Source of the DNA: Anastatus disparis
Lineage: Eukaryota > Arthropoda > Insecta > Hymenoptera > Eupelmidae
Direction: 5' to 3'
NCBI GenBank assembly: GCA_017163975.1
Contig: JAFFSR010000015.1
Coordinates: forward strand, 1,928,501 to 1,992,500
Length of the DNA stretch: 64,000 bases
The position numbers and the translations under genes are program-made. Below the pieces are notes generated by a model. That model did no database searches, was not told the origin of the DNA, and saw only the letters and a program-made list of their open reading frames with translations. Positions 1-11,600 of this stretch are shown here, piece after piece (positions within the stretch are counted from its first letter, which is position 1; each line of letters begins with the position of its first letter).

Positions 1-1204
1 ATTTACATTTATTCTTAAGGAAGCGCTACGTCAATCAGAATATGGCCATGGTTTCAAACGCAGTTGGCTTACAATTCGTCTTTTTTTTTCTAAAATTTCA
101 TTGTTAATAATACTTTTTTTTACTATTAGTATTTTTTGTTTCATGAGCGTTGTTACTTAACTCAAATTTTTATTATTAAATTTCGATTCGTTCTTTTTCT
201 GTTTTTTCTCATGAACTCTTTAATAAAAAAGTCTTGCGTATGATTCCTATGAATTTTTGGGATACATTCAGTTGTGTAAGATAAATATTTTTTTTTTCTA
301 AGATATTAGTCCATTTGACGAGTTCTTAGTAGTTTATAATTATTGTTTCTCATCCTGTGGCGAAAAGTGTGCGAAATCTCGCCGAGAAGTAGCCCATTAA
401 ATGCTAAGCTGAGTTGCGCACTAAACTTGTGCGCCGATTCAGAGACCGCTGGCTGGCTCACTCTGTCGATCTCGCACTCAGATACTTATCCATGCAAAAC
501 TTTACTGATACATTCACGAAGACACTTTTTTTACACGATATATCAATTTATGCATAAAAAAGCGTGTAAAATAAATTTTTCTAATTTCGCTCTCGACAAG
601 TATCACTGTATTCGATATACATGCTTTGTTCACAAACACATTGAAACGACCTCAACGCTAAATAGCATCGTTATGATAGCATAAATACAGCGACGTTAAA
701 TAAAATTTAAAAAAAATAATAGTATTTATTATTTAAATTTCACGTGCACTTTTTAAATTTTATCAAATATAATATTTCTACATAAATTCTTTTTGTAATC
801 TTCGATTTAGATTACAAAATATTCAAATAGAATTAAGGTTAAGATATGCCGAAAAGAAAAGAAATCACCGTGTGTATATATAGATATATATACTAATAGC
901 TGTAATATAGATAACTTTCAATCTAAATAACTTTTACAAACAATGAATAATAAAAAAACTTCAATACCAGGTTTGATATTATTTAATGAATTATTATCTA
1001 ACGGTTTAAAAGACTTGATACATTGGGCTTGCTTGCTTTCTTTCTCTTTCGCACTCGTACGCCGCTTCTTCCTCACTCGAATAAACGTTAGTGCGCAGGT
1101 CCACTACTCGATGTGCCGACGCACTACAGCCGCAATAATTTTACTGAATTTTTATTTATTTTTTATAAATAAACATTTATTCATTTTGTAACACTCGTGA
1201 ACAA
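1..1204. other. AT-rich non-coding sequence
   Basis: I see no credible gene. The short open frames have no recognisable domain. Two islands of higher GC (about 355-480 and 1025-1130) interrupt an AT-rich background with TA-dinucleotide runs near 870-895. The 15-base string at 1167-1181 recurs at 4907-4921, on the other side of the Penelope-like element, and may be its target-site duplication. Confidence 0.6.
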
Positions 1205-2199
1205 TTTTAATAAATAAATGAAACGGCCAGCGCGAGTCAATTGTAAAAAAATTTTTTGATTTATTACGACGACGTTTCGGTTACTGTTTTGTTACCCTCT
1301 TCAAATCTATAAAAAAACACAAAATGACGACAACAACCGTTACAAAGTACATCTCTCAAAATCATCAATAATCAAGCAAAATTACACAATCAATTTACTA
1401 TACCATAAGTAGAATTCAATAAACATCTTCGTCATACGTTAAACAAACTTATACTCTATTAAGAGTAACGTCAATTCTGTAAAATCAGTTAAACACAATT
1501 TGAATTATTAAAATAAAAATATATAGAGAGAGACAACAATACATAAACAAAACGTTTACCAAGCCTTCTCGCCACCAAAGTAACTTCTTCAATTAAAAAG
1601 TTCAAATAAAAAAGTAAAACACAATGAGTGATTAAAAATTGACACATCGCAATTAATTAAAAACAGTAAAATCGAAAACGATATAAAAACAAAATTACAT
1701 CAGTCCATTAGATGACTAGAATCGTTAAGACTTGGATTTGAACTGATAGAGAGACAAACACATAACTCAAATAATCAATCCAATCAAAGTAATCTGACGA
1801 AGCAGTGACATCTGGTCAATATAAAACTTATTAATTAGATATGTTATAAGATAAAATAAAATGAATTAAAAATCTATATTACCGATATGATAATTTACAA
1901 ATTACAATCATTCAATAAATTAAATTAAAAATTTTTTTATGACAAATACAATGAATAAAAGAATAAAAATAAAACAAAAAATTTTTTTATATAATATAAT
2001 TGTACTAATCAACCATAACTGGGCAAAAAGGCTTTGGTAATCACAAAAATATTACAATTTGCAGTATTTTTTAATCAAGGGTTCATAAGCTGAATGTAGG
2101 TTATTTGTATCAGTCTTTTTATTAATCGAATTATCTTGTGCATTAATAAAAACCATTTCAGCTACAATTTTTTTACGCCAATTACTTTCTTTATCTAAT
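1205..2199 (-). repeat. Penelope-like terminal repeat, inverted arm 1
   Basis: Reverse complement of 3914-4907 with only scattered mismatches. It includes the last codons of the RT/GIY-YIG ORF and the whole 3' untranslated region. Confidence 0.88.
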
Positions 2200-3743
2200 A
2201 TTTTGGTCTTGTCAAATTCAAAGGTGTGGTTGCTCTCACTGACATGTTTAAAAATTACCGATTGAATATTTGATTTTTCAACACAAGATACATGCTCTCT
2301 GACTCGATCCTTTAACTTCCTCTTGGTTTCACTTACATATGTCGCATTACAATTCTTACAATTAATCTGATATACTACATTATTTTGTTCAAACTTTGAT
2401 GTGATATCCTTACCTCTACGAATAACATTACTTAAATTATGCGAAATTTTTGGAATCACACTAATATTATATTTGCTTAATTTCTTAGACAACTTTTCAA
2501 AAGTATTTTTAACATATGGGACCTGTAGACTATTTCTGTTACAATTAACTTCCTTATAATTATGACCAATATTATCACCACTACTAGTATTTCGATTATT
2601 ATGTTTAGAAAAAATTCTTTTTTTAATATGAAAGTTAATAAATTCCATCGGATATCCATTATTTTTAAAAAATTTTTTTATGATACTTACATTTTTATGT
2701 CTAAAGCGTTTGTGTGACAATTCGATTGCTCTATCAACCAACATATATATTATACCTCTCTTATGAGACAATGGATGATTTGAATCAAAATTAAGAAATC
2801 TACCAGAAAAAGTTGGTTTATGAAACCAGTCTGTAATTAATTTATTGTTTTCTTTAATAATGGACACTTCCAAAAAATCGATCTTCCCATCTACTTCAAT
2901 TTCATGAGTAAACTTTAGTCTATCATCATACGAATTAAATAATTCTAACATTTCATTTATTTTATCTTTAGGTATGATTGTAAAAATATCATCAACATAT
3001 CTCCCATAAAAAATAGGTTTAAAATTCATTTTTGCCAAACAATTCGTCTCTAAATCATCCATCACCATGTCTGCAAACCGTGGGGAGACTGGAGACCCCA
3101 TAGGAGTACCATATAATTGTTTATAATATTTGTTATTAAATTGAAAGCAAATGTTAGTCATAAGATGTTTAACTGCCTCAAGGAGATCATATAACGGCAC
3201 ATCTACATATCTTGTAATTAAACTATATCTTTTTTCTACAGCTTTTTTCACTAATTCTAACCCTACATTAGTGAACAAGGATATCACATCTATACTCATC
3301 ATAATATGACTATCAGGAATATGCAAATCCTTTACTTTGTCAATCAATTCCTTACTATTCTGAATATACGATAGAGGTCTTTTAATAGATTTATTTAGGA
3401 TATTATCAATTGTTTTAGACAAGAATTCAGTGGGGGTACCTATACATGAAACTATCGGCCTCAAAGGATAATCAATCTTGTGAATTTTTGGCAACCCATA
3501 AATTTTTGCAAGACTAGTATTTGTGAGAGTGAGTTCATTTTTATGGTATTCTTTATAAAAATAACCTCCCTCATTCCACTTCTTTAAAATATCTTTGGTG
3601 CTTTTTTGTAATCTAGATAACGGATTAAAATTTATCATCTTATAAGTGTTAGAGTCAGAGAGCATTGTTTCCATTTTATCAACATACTGAGAACAATTCA
3701 TAACGACGCTAGTGTTACCTTTATCAGCCATAGTAACTAACAA
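2052..3743 (-). CDS. Penelope-like reverse transcriptase with GIY-YIG endonuclease
   Basis: A 563-residue frame makes cDNA by target-primed reverse transcription. Visible reverse transcriptase motifs in order: MADKGNTSVV near the start, SIDVISLFTNV, the GTPMGSPVSP box, and the catalytic YVDDIFTI. The C-terminal part carries a CKNCNATYVSETKRKLKDR stretch matching a GIY-YIG-type endonuclease. RT followed by GIY-YIG is diagnostic of the Penelope order. The frame is incomplete at its N-terminus. Coding potential continues upstream (minus strand, 3770-3903) but in another frame, so a one-base frameshift sits at about 3766, and the homologous sequence stops by about 3910. The element is therefore 5'-truncated and frameshifted. 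Confidence 0.88.
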   Translation of the reverse strand: MLVTMADKGNTSVVMNCSQYVDKMETMLSDSNTYKMINFNPLSRLQKSTKDILKKWNEGGYFYKEYHKNELTLTNTSLAKIYGLPKIHKIDYPLRPIVSCIGTPTEFLSKTIDNILNKSIKRPLSYIQNSKELIDKVKDLHIPDSHIMMSIDVISLFTNVGLELVKKAVEKRYSLITRYVDVPLYDLLEAVKHLMTNICFQFNNKYYKQLYGTPMGSPVSPRFADMVMDDLETNCLAKMNFKPIFYGRYVDDIFTIIPKDKINEMLELFNSYDDRLKFTHEIEVDGKIDFLEVSIIKENNKLITDWFHKPTFSGRFLNFDSNHPLSHKRGIIYMLVDRAIELSHKRFRHKNVSIIKKFFKNNGYPMEFINFHIKKRIFSKHNNRNTSSGDNIGHNYKEVNCNRNSLQVPYVKNTFEKLSKKLSKYNISVIPKISHNLSNVIRRGKDITSKFEQNNVVYQINCKNCNATYVSETKRKLKDRVREHVSCVEKSNIQSVIFKHVSESNHTFEFDKTKILDKESNWRKKIVAEMVFINAQDNSINKKTDTNNLHSAYEPLIKKYCKL

Positions 3744-3913
3744 ATCATTATCTTTGACAAACTTTTTTGTCTCTCAAGTTATCAGCCATCAATTTATCAC
3801 TGAATTTAATATGCTTAGTACCACTACTGACAGTCAAGATATCATCCACTACCTCCTGTCTAATTCTACTTTTCAAGGAATCTTCAATATTAATATTATG
3901 TAAGAAAGTAGTT

Positions 3914-4907
3914 AATTAGATAAAGAAAGTAATTGGCGTAAAAGAATTTTAGCTGAAATGGTTTTTATTAATGCACAAGATAATTCGATTAATAAAAAGA
4001 CTGATACAAATAACCTACATTCAGCTTATGAACCCTTGATTAAAAAATACTGCAAATTGTAATATTTTTGTGATTACCAAAGCCTTTTTGCCCAGTTATG
4101 GTTGATTAGTACAATTATATTATATAAAAAAATTTTTTGTTTTATTTTTATTCTTTTATTCATTGTATTTGTCATAAAAAAATTTTTAATTTAATTTATT
4201 GAATGATTGTAATTTGTAAATTATCATATCGGTAATATAGATTTTTAATTCATTTTATTTTATCTTATAACATATCTAATTAATAAGTTTTATATTGACC
4301 AGATGTCACTGCTTCGTCAGATTACTTTGATTGGATTGATTATTTGAGTTATGTGTTTGTCTCTCTATCAGTTCAAATCCAAGTCTTAACGATTCTAGTC
4401 ATCTAATGGACTGATGTAATTTTGTTTTTATATCGTTTTCGATTTTACTGTTTTTAATTAATTGCGATGTGTCAATTTTTAATCACTCATTGTGTTTTAC
4501 TTTTTTATTTGAACTTTTTAATTGAAGAAGTTACTTTGGTGGCGAGAAGGCTTGGTAAACGTTTTGTTTATGTATTGTTGTCTCTCTCTATATATTTTTA
4601 TTTTAATAATTCAAATTGTGTTTAACTGATTTTACAGAATTGACGTTACTCTTAATAGAGTATAAGTTTGTTTAACGTATGACGAAGATGTTTATTGAAT
4701 TCTACTTATGGTATAGTAAATTGATTGTGTAATTTTGCTTGATTATTGATGATTTTGAGAGATGTACTTTGTAACGGTTGTTGTCGTCATTTTGTGTTTT
4801 TTTATAGATTTGAAGAGGGTAACAAAACAGTAACCTAAACGTCGTCGTAATAAATAAAAAAATTTTCTTACAATTGACTCGTGCTGGCCTTTTCATTTAT
4901 TTATTAA
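3914..4907 (+). repeat. Penelope-like terminal repeat, inverted arm 2
   Basis: Plus-strand partial copy beginning inside the GIY-YIG C-terminal coding part (about 45 codons, ending at the stop near 4062) and running through the 3' tail. Its abrupt start at about 3914 is the 5' truncation point. Confidence 0.88.
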
Positions 4908-5850
4908 AATAAACATTTATTGTTGCGCAAACTTTTCGCTGGGAATAAGAAAAAATCGTATATCCACCTCAGGAGAGAAGTTGACCATCAATTGCTCGCG
5001 TATTCGCCCCCTCGCTGCGTTCGGGGGCAAACCCTACGCCAGCATTTAATGGTCAACTTCTCTCCCTTGGTTAATAATATACTATTATTTAATTTCTTTT
5101 TTTCAAGAAATTTGATATTACATGCACATGCCAGTTTACTGGCATATGTATTAAACGGCTTTTTTTTTCTTTGCACTCCTCTTAAATTCTTTTCAATTTT
5201 CTTTTGCATATTTTATTCGATTAATTCGTTGATTATCATAAATTTTTATTTACAACATAGAGAAGATTATCTTCTCGTCATTATTATTTTTTTTTGTGCA
5301 ATCCATTTCTTATTTTTTTTAACTCGCATGTTTAATTACTTTTGCTTACTTTTTTGTTTATTTATTGGACTTTTATTTCTGTAAAGAGTAAAGGAATGTT
5401 CACAAGGAACTTCAGGCAAGATTTGCAATTAATCTTATACTAATTCTTAATATTCGAGTTGCGCAACTTGTTTCTTTTTCACTAATTAATAATGTATTTT
5501 GTTACAAACTTTCCTTAATTAAATGATTATTGATTCCGGTTAATTAAAATGTTTTCACAGCCCTATCCTGTCTGACGCTTTCCTGTACACTTGAATACTT
5601 ATTTACTAATTTTCACTTTATTTACTACGTATTCGCTTCATTTACGTACATTCTAACATAATATTCTATTTAATTGTCGCGCCTTCAAGGATATCTTATT
5701 ATTTCCATTTGGTGATTTTAATTTTATTACTAAATTTTCCATTTATTTTTCCAATAAGCAGTGATCATATGTCGTTTTTCTTTTTCCTTGTCCGAAGGCC
5801 GCGAAAAAAGGAAAAAATAAAAGCTTTTTGCTATATTCATTATTTGAAAA
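4908..5850. other. Non-coding gap between Penelope and gypsy 1
   Basis: Apart from the stem-loop at 4972-5065, this stretch shows no gene. It should contain the 3' untranslated region of gypsy 1, whose pol stop is at 5851-5853, and possibly a 3' LTR. I find no match here to the putative 5' LTR at 29729-30072. Confidence 0.5.
4972..5065. repeat. Nested stem-loop, GC-rich core
   Basis: Outer arms 4972-4991 and 5046-5065 pair over 19 of 20 bases. Inside them, 5006-5011 (GCCCCC) pairs with 5023-5028 (GGGGGC). The core is strikingly GC-rich in an AT-rich region. No family assigned. Confidence 0.7.
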
Positions 5851-5934
5851 TTAATTGCTTGATTCATCTGTGGAAGAAGGAGGTGCTTTTATTGTAGTTG
5901 CGCGCTTTAGTTTGTCTATATGAACCCTTTTTAT

Positions 5935-6793
5935 CCCTGGTAGAAATTTTCAGCATCTTTTGGCTAAGCATAGGCCATTTTTTATCAATTTGGCCAAAAA
6001 ATGCTAAAAATCATGGCCAAATACCCTGCTATCTAGCGACCTTTCATGGTGAAAAGTTGACAAAATAATGGTGAATATATTTAATTTTATTATAATATTT
6101 TATTTGAAAAGTTAGAACTTATCAATTTTATAATAATAAATTATTTATAAATTATTAAACAATAATATTTCAATATATTATTTATTTTAGAATAATTCTT
6201 AATAAGTAAAATATTTTTTTTCCCATCTTTTCACATTAAAATTTAAATACATTTTTGTAAACTTGGGCAGAACAGCAATTAAATTTTCTTTTAATATTTT
6301 CAAAAGATCATCAATATGCTTATGAGCAATATTGTTTACTGCAACCCACTTGTAATTGTTTGATTTCTTTAATATAACACATTGAGTCTTCATAGTTTTC
6401 GTTAAAAAAAAATCATTTTTAACTTCTTCAGTGTATATTTCAAGACATTCATCTAATTCTTGCAAATTATTGTCAAATTCTTCTTTAAACGATCTTTCTG
6501 GTATAGCTCTTAATAATTTAAAATTAATTGATCAATATATTTAACATCCTTCTTTTCTGTATATTTTCTTTTCTTATTTCAATATTTACTAAGCAAAATA
6601 GGTTATGATCACGCCTTTCTGCTAACATCTGCTGTCGCTATATAGATACATAACCTAACAGCTATACTCCACGCAAAATGTTTGCAGCACTATACTATCT
6701 GCTCACGCGTGATAAATCAAATAACTTATTTATGAAACAATTAATAATATATATAGTTACATTAAAAGAAAATCGAACATTAGTTAAAATGAG

Positions 6794-6824
<31 letters not shown>

Positions 6825-6994
6825 ATAAATATATGTAAATTTTAATAATTAAGTTCCAATTTTTTCAACTTTAAAATTAAATCATTCACCATTTTTTCGA
6901 CAACTTTTTACCAGTGACTGGCTAAAAATTGACTAAGAAAGTTGGCCAATCGTTAATTTTTTCACCATTTGAGATGGTGAATTTTCTACCAGGG
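5935..6994. mobile_element. 1060-bp DNA transposon inside gypsy 1 integrase
   Basis: The ends are inverted: 5935-5946 and 6983-6994 share a perfect 12-bp CCCTGGTAGAAA terminus. Looser inverted similarity continues to about 6080 and 6880, including repeated TGGTGAAAAGTTG-like strings. The dinucleotide AT flanks both ends (5933-5934, 6995-6996), and removing the element plus one AT puts the integrase codons back in one frame, which supports a 2-bp target duplication. An (AT)n run lies at 6798-6824. No transposase motif is recognised. The superfamily is not assigned; a 2-bp duplication would fit Tc1/mariner-like or similar groups only if the target is read as TA/AT. Confidence 0.72.
6199..6465 (-). 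CDS. Small unrecognised ORF within the 1060-bp DNA element
   Basis: An 88-residue frame rich in Lys, Asn and Ile (LKKSNNYKWVAVNNIAHKHIDDLLK). I do not recognise it. It could be the C-terminal stub of a transposase or a chance frame; its position inside the inverted repeats favours the first. Confidence 0.25.
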   Translation of the reverse strand: MQELDECLEIYTEEVKNDFFLTKTMKTQCVILKKSNNYKWVAVNNIAHKHIDDLLKILKENLIAVLPKFTKMYLNFNVKRWEKKYFTY

Positions 6995-7984
6995 ATCTTA
7001 TTCGCGTTTTTTATCGTCACGTTATGTTTCACGTTATTTACTTCAATAATTTCGTACAGTCCCTTATATTGCGCGTCATATTTTCCTTTTTGCGGTTGTG
7101 TTAACAAGGTAACGATTTATCTTCTCGAAAATGTTTCATATTCAATTTTATATCATAATAATATTTTGATCTATACTTTGCTTGAACTAAATTCATTGCC
7201 GCTAATGTTTGCAACTGAGAAAGATTATCTACTGTCTTTTTTAAATATTTATCGTACGTTTGAAGATTTTCCCTGACTTTGGGGGTGATACGCAGTTGTA
7301 CAGTATTTATTGATTCTGAATATTTCTGCGAATTCCTCAAGTAATTTGTTTATAAGCCCTGCCTTAGTCTGTGATTATATCAGATTGCGCTCCGAAATAT
7401 GCTAGTACTTTTCTTGTAAGAGTGTGCGCTACTTCTTCTGCGTCCGCATGTACTGTTGGTATTAAAATACAATATTTTGTTAACTAATCTTGTACTCTGA
7501 GAACATATCTGTATCCTTCTTTCGTCGGCGATAAGGGCCCATAGAAGTCTATTGATAATTTTTGAAAAGCTTTCGACGGTGTGTCCGTTACAAGCATGGG
7601 CAATCGCGTTTTGACGCGTACTAGCTGTTTTGTTTGGCAATTTTCGCAGCCTAAGACGAATCGTCTAACGTCTGGTCTCATATTTCTCCAATAATAGTCC
7701 GCTGCTATTTTCTTGTATGTCTTATTTATACTTCTATGACCACCTATAGCTGCTTCGTGATATTCCTTCAGCAGCCTATATCTATCTTCTACCGGTGGTA
7801 CTGGAATATTGTTTTGATAAAATACTGCTATCAAGGGTGTATTTGCAAATATTTCATTAAAACTTGCTATAAAATATGTCCTGTCGGTAATTGAGAGCAT
7901 TGCCAAATCTCTCACCACGCTAACGTAAGGAATTTCATATTGCAAAATTATCCTTTTCAAATTTTCAATACATTTTTTAATATC

Positions 7985-9923
7985 TTATTTTAATACTTTA
8001 TCGTCTATATGTGTTTTAACGAATGCACAAAATATAAAATTATCTTTGTAATAAGATACATGTACTTCGCCAACTGCAAATTTTCTGCTTGATATTTCTT
8101 CCGGATTTATATATTGCCGCTCTATAAGCGCTTCAATTATTTCTGTATTTAAGTAGAAATCTGTTGACATTGTAGATATTAAATTTTCTTTATATTTAAA
8201 TGGGTGATCTCTTAACATTTTGAATTTACTAAATGGCTGTGTTACTTCGTTATCTAGCGGAGCCCAAGGTGGTTTCTCGCGCGGCGGCCTTGCATTTTTT
8301 ATAAAGAAACGTTCAAGCGCATCACTTATCTTATGTGATTGCCTTCCTTCTCTTTGCGCCAGTAAGTCTGTTGTAGGTGTAATAAGAGTACCTCGCTCGT
8401 TGATATTATTATCCCGTTGTTCGTTGTCGTTTTCGCTCGACACTGTACTTTCTTCGTTTTCTTTATTATTTTGATGTCTTTTCACCGTATTATTTTTTTT
8501 CGTATAAAGGCATGGCGTTAAATGTCTCCCTTTTAAATGTAAATGAATAAAATTATTTAAACTATTTGCCTTGAAATGACAATATAGCGTTTCATCATAA
8601 TCTGTTATAAAATGTACGCAGATGTTTTGATTAAATTCGCAAGAAAATATAAATACACAATCTACATCAGCATGTCTTGTGCGTGATGTTAAGATAGCTT
8701 CTGCTGTTGGCGGATCTCCACATGCGCCTAATAATATGTCTCTTAATTCATTTGCGGACATTCCTTAATTACATACTTTTATTACTGAGTGAAAAAATCA
8801 ATTACCGTCTTTCGGTATATTATCATCCCTTATTAAATCTAACCAGTGTTGTGCACATTCGTCACTTGCATCATATACTTCGAATACACCTGCACCATCA
8901 TTAAACGAATTACTCCAACTTATTGGTCTATTTTCGTCGTTGTTTTCTATCGTTTCTATTACATCCATATGCCTATTTTCTTAGTCAGCTTTTTCTTCTT
9001 CAAGGTCCTGCGACTCAGTCTCATTTAAATCATTTTTATCTAACTCTAGATCACTCTCATTCTCTTCCTGCTCCATGCTTTCGTCTTGCGACTCAGATTC
9101 ACTGACGTCGTGCTTATCTCTCTCGCTTTCGCTCTCACTTATAATTTCTTTCTCTTGACTTTTACTTGAGTCTTTTACTTCAAACTCGTCCTCAAAATAT
9201 GATTCTCCGTCTGTCTCATTGTTTATAATTTCAGCGTCAGAGTTTATTCTAACGATTTTTTCTCTTTCTCTTTTTCTGAGCTTATACTTGGCACTAGCTG
9301 GTAGTATTTTTTTTGTATATGTGAACGAAATTTTTCTTTTCCATTAATATCTGTTCGATGAACCGCATCTTGAGGTGCACGGCTTCTCATTGATTCTGCT
9401 ACCTCTCCTGGTGTTTCTTTCCAAGTATTTATTTGTACGCCTTTTCAACCATTTATCTCTCATTCTTGCACATCAACTAAAAATCGAGCACGCATTTTTG
9501 TTGAAATTTCCGGCATTATTTCTAATATACTTTTCTTGCTACTTTCCTTACTTTGATTTGTATTTTCTAAGCTTTCCTGTTTTTCAGTTTTAGATTTATA
9601 TTCCAATATTTCTATTAATGAGTCTGTGTCGTAACCGTTATTAGTATTTTTCAATATACCTTTATTCTCAATTTTTGATGTTTTGTTTGCTGGTTCACTT
9701 GCATTCGTATTCTGCTCTTTTCTTGCTGACACTGCATGCGGTCTATCTACTGGTGTACTCGCTGCAGGAATTCCTTCTCGTACGTTTGTGCTTTTTCGCA
9801 TATATGCGAGCTTACCGTCGTCTTGTGCTTTACTTATTATGTTTTCAGCCTGGATTAATTGTTTCTTCCTATCTGCTCGAGTTTTGCGTGTTTTTAATAC
9901 TTTTTTGTTTCGTCTTTAATCTC
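7985..9923 (-). pseudogene. Gypsy 1 linker with possible macro-like module
   Basis: This stretch lies between protease and integrase and has several stops and shifts. The part 9000-9920 is disordered and acidic (Glu/Ser/Asp-rich). The part 7985-8761 is an open 258-residue frame without any RT or RNase H motif. Its end (GEVHVSYYKDNFIFCAFV, then a segment running into the integrase frame at 7900-7960) resembles in layout the module at 57085-57533 of gypsy 2. I tentatively read both as a macro-like domain placed before integrase. Absence of RT and RNase H implies deletion. Confidence 0.45.
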
Positions 9924-10112
9924 TTAAATATGCTGCGTATCGATAAATGTGTTTTTATTCACACATTGGGCCTTTAAAACGGAGACATCTGCTCCTGAAT
10001 CAACGTAAAATCTTGCACTATTTTCTATTAAATTCTGACATTCTAGTTTAACAATAGGCGGGCTACGCCCTGCGCACGCGAGTTTCATGTTTCTTGTGCA
10101 CCTAATTTTCAC
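9924..10112 (-). pseudogene. Gypsy 1 aspartic protease fragment
   Basis: The short frame contains FYVDSGADVSVLK, the retroviral-type aspartic protease active-site context (D-S-G instead of the commoner D-T-G). The second half of the protease and the following RT are missing. The stop at 9924 is followed immediately by linker sequence, so the deletion junction should be close by. Confidence 0.72.
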
Positions 10113-11490
10113 ATGCTTATTATTACTAATTAATATATTTTGGTCATTGCTAATTAATTTCTGCCCGGCGCCTGAGGATTGCGGCGGACATCCTGCGAGT
10201 TTAAAGACTCGTTCATTTTATTACTTTCATTATTTTCATTTCCATTTGCGTTTGAGTCCCGTTCTCTATCCAGGTCGCGCAATTGATTTTCGTTCCTGTT
10301 ATATTGATATCTCTCACGACTGTTATCTCTACTGCGATTTCTATTAAAACCCATATCGTTTCTATTATCATTACGTGTATTATTATTATAACGCGGCGGT
10401 TCTTAAGCATTATAATTATATTCAATATTACGTGAGTCATAGTTTTTGTTCCTATTGAACCCACTGTTGAATCTACTATAACCATTTCTGTAATTATTAT
10501 TAGCATTTCCATTGTTCTAATTATTATTGGAATTATTTCTGCTATAATTATTATAATTATTGAAATTATTTTTATTGTAGTTACTACGTGGTGCATTTCT
10601 ATTATTTTCATTTCCATTATTAATATTTGATTTATTTTCATTTTTATTATTTCGCGAGCTATTTTTATTTAGTACATGAATGACACCATTTTCAACATCA
10701 TTTCTCATTATTAAACATTCTGCCGTCGCGTGTCGCATTTTATCGTAATAGGCGCATCGTATTTTGTCGCACTTTCTCTTAGTACAAGCGCCTTCCATAT
10801 GACCTACCTTATCGCAATAACTGCATTTCATGGTCACTGGATCTGTTTCATTTTTACATGTATAGCGTGCATAGTTTTTATTTGTGTTTCGTGCACTTTA
10901 TTTGTATCTAATGCCTGATGTTGACTTTGCGTTAGTTGCGTTATATTATTGACATTTAACTGCGTTAATAATGAGCAAGCTTGCATATTTTATGCTATAG
11001 AACTTATGGGCTGCAAACCGTTTATAAACGAGTATTGCATTTGCACAAAAAGCCGCGTTCTATGCTTATTTTCATAATGTGCTGCCAGTTGTATAGCCTT
11101 TCTTAACGTTGGAGGTTTTTCGCACCGCACTTGCACGTCTAATGGTGAAGTTAGTCCAAACAAATAATATTGTAACGCATCTCTCTCTATTAGCTGCTTT
11201 CTGGCTAATTGATCTTGTAAATTTAACATGGGCACCGTGTCGTAAATCACTAATAGCCTATTCAATAAAGCTTACGTCCGCGCGCCAAAATCTGCTGCCG
11301 ATTCACCTTGTTGTTGTGTAATCATTTTTAATTGCGTTGATAATTCCTCCATCACCCTTATAATATTATATTCTGCCTCTAAGTCTTTTATTAGCGCTTC
11401 AATGGACTCATATTGCATTAATCGCGCTGTAAAAATGTCTGCCGCTTTTCCCGTGAGTTTCGTTGCTAACTCGTATATAATAAGAATCTG
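10113..11490 (-). pseudogene. Gypsy 1 gag, C-terminal part
   Basis: Capsid-like sequence runs from the Polinton junction (11490) leftward: frame 11275-11490, an in-frame stop near 11274, then 10990-11265 (ALQYYLFGLTSPLDVQVR). A shift precedes the nucleocapsid at 10517-10837, which has a CCHC knuckle (CSYCDKVGHMEGAC) and a second knuckle where the second Cys is Tyr (CAYYDKMRHATAEC). It is followed by a long Asn-rich low-complexity stretch (10213-10640). The capsid would bind and package retrotransposon RNA; this copy is dead. Confidence 0.78.
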
Positions 11491-11558
11491 AGTAGATAAG
11501 CTATAGGCATACTGGATCAGGTTCCTTCTGGATCACCCCCTCTCTCCTCAAAGTGATC
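11491..11558. repeat. Polinton left terminal inverted repeat
   Basis: 68 bases identical to the reverse complement of 27922-27989; the first mismatch is at 11559. Begins AGTAGATAAGC. Preceded by the target duplication AATCTG at 11485-11490. Confidence 0.97.
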
Positions 11559-11600
11559 CAGAAAGTACGCATTGTAGATCACCTCAGTGATCTAGAATCC

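Larger units (their letters stand above)
1205..4907 (-). mobile_element. Penelope-like element with inverted partial copy
   Basis: The element consists of a minus-strand ORF (2052-3743) with its 3' region (1205-2050), followed head-on by a plus-strand partial copy (3914-4907) of the last 45 or so codons plus the 3' region. The two arms (1205-2199 and 3914-4907) are almost identical reverse complements, ending in the same tip sequence. Penelope-like elements typically show such terminal repeats (pseudo-LTRs) in tandem or inverted order with a 5'-truncated partial copy, so the arrangement is canonical. A 15-bp direct repeat lies at 1167-1181 and 4907-4921. The left copy is separated from the arm by 23 bp, so calling it the target duplication is tentative. 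Confidence 0.85.
5851..7983 (-). pseudogene. Gypsy 1 integrase, interrupted and frameshifted
   Basis: The frame 7484-7960 shows the zinc-binding HHCC region (EYHEAAIGGHRSINKTY ... CENCQ) followed by the start of the catalytic core (LSIDFYGPLSP). Frameshifts near 7490 and 7340 break the core. The segment 6995-7340 carries the C-terminal region (KYRSKYYYDIKLN, QYKGLYEI). The final segment, ending in a VHIDKLKR string, is displaced to 5851-5932 by a 1.06-kb insertion (5935-6994). Integrase would insert the cDNA. This copy cannot encode an intact protein. Confidence 0.82.

Noticed and set aside
343..684. 113-residue frame near the left edge
   Set aside because: No recognisable motif and AT-rich composition in its second half; chance frame likely.
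4920..5384. 154-residue open frame next to the Penelope element
   Set aside because: It crosses the stem-loop and is otherwise a run of Phe/Leu/Ile from T-rich DNA. No domain.
10213..10641. 142-residue Ile/Met-rich frame
   Set aside because: Out-of-frame reading of the Asn-rich gag tail of gypsy 1.
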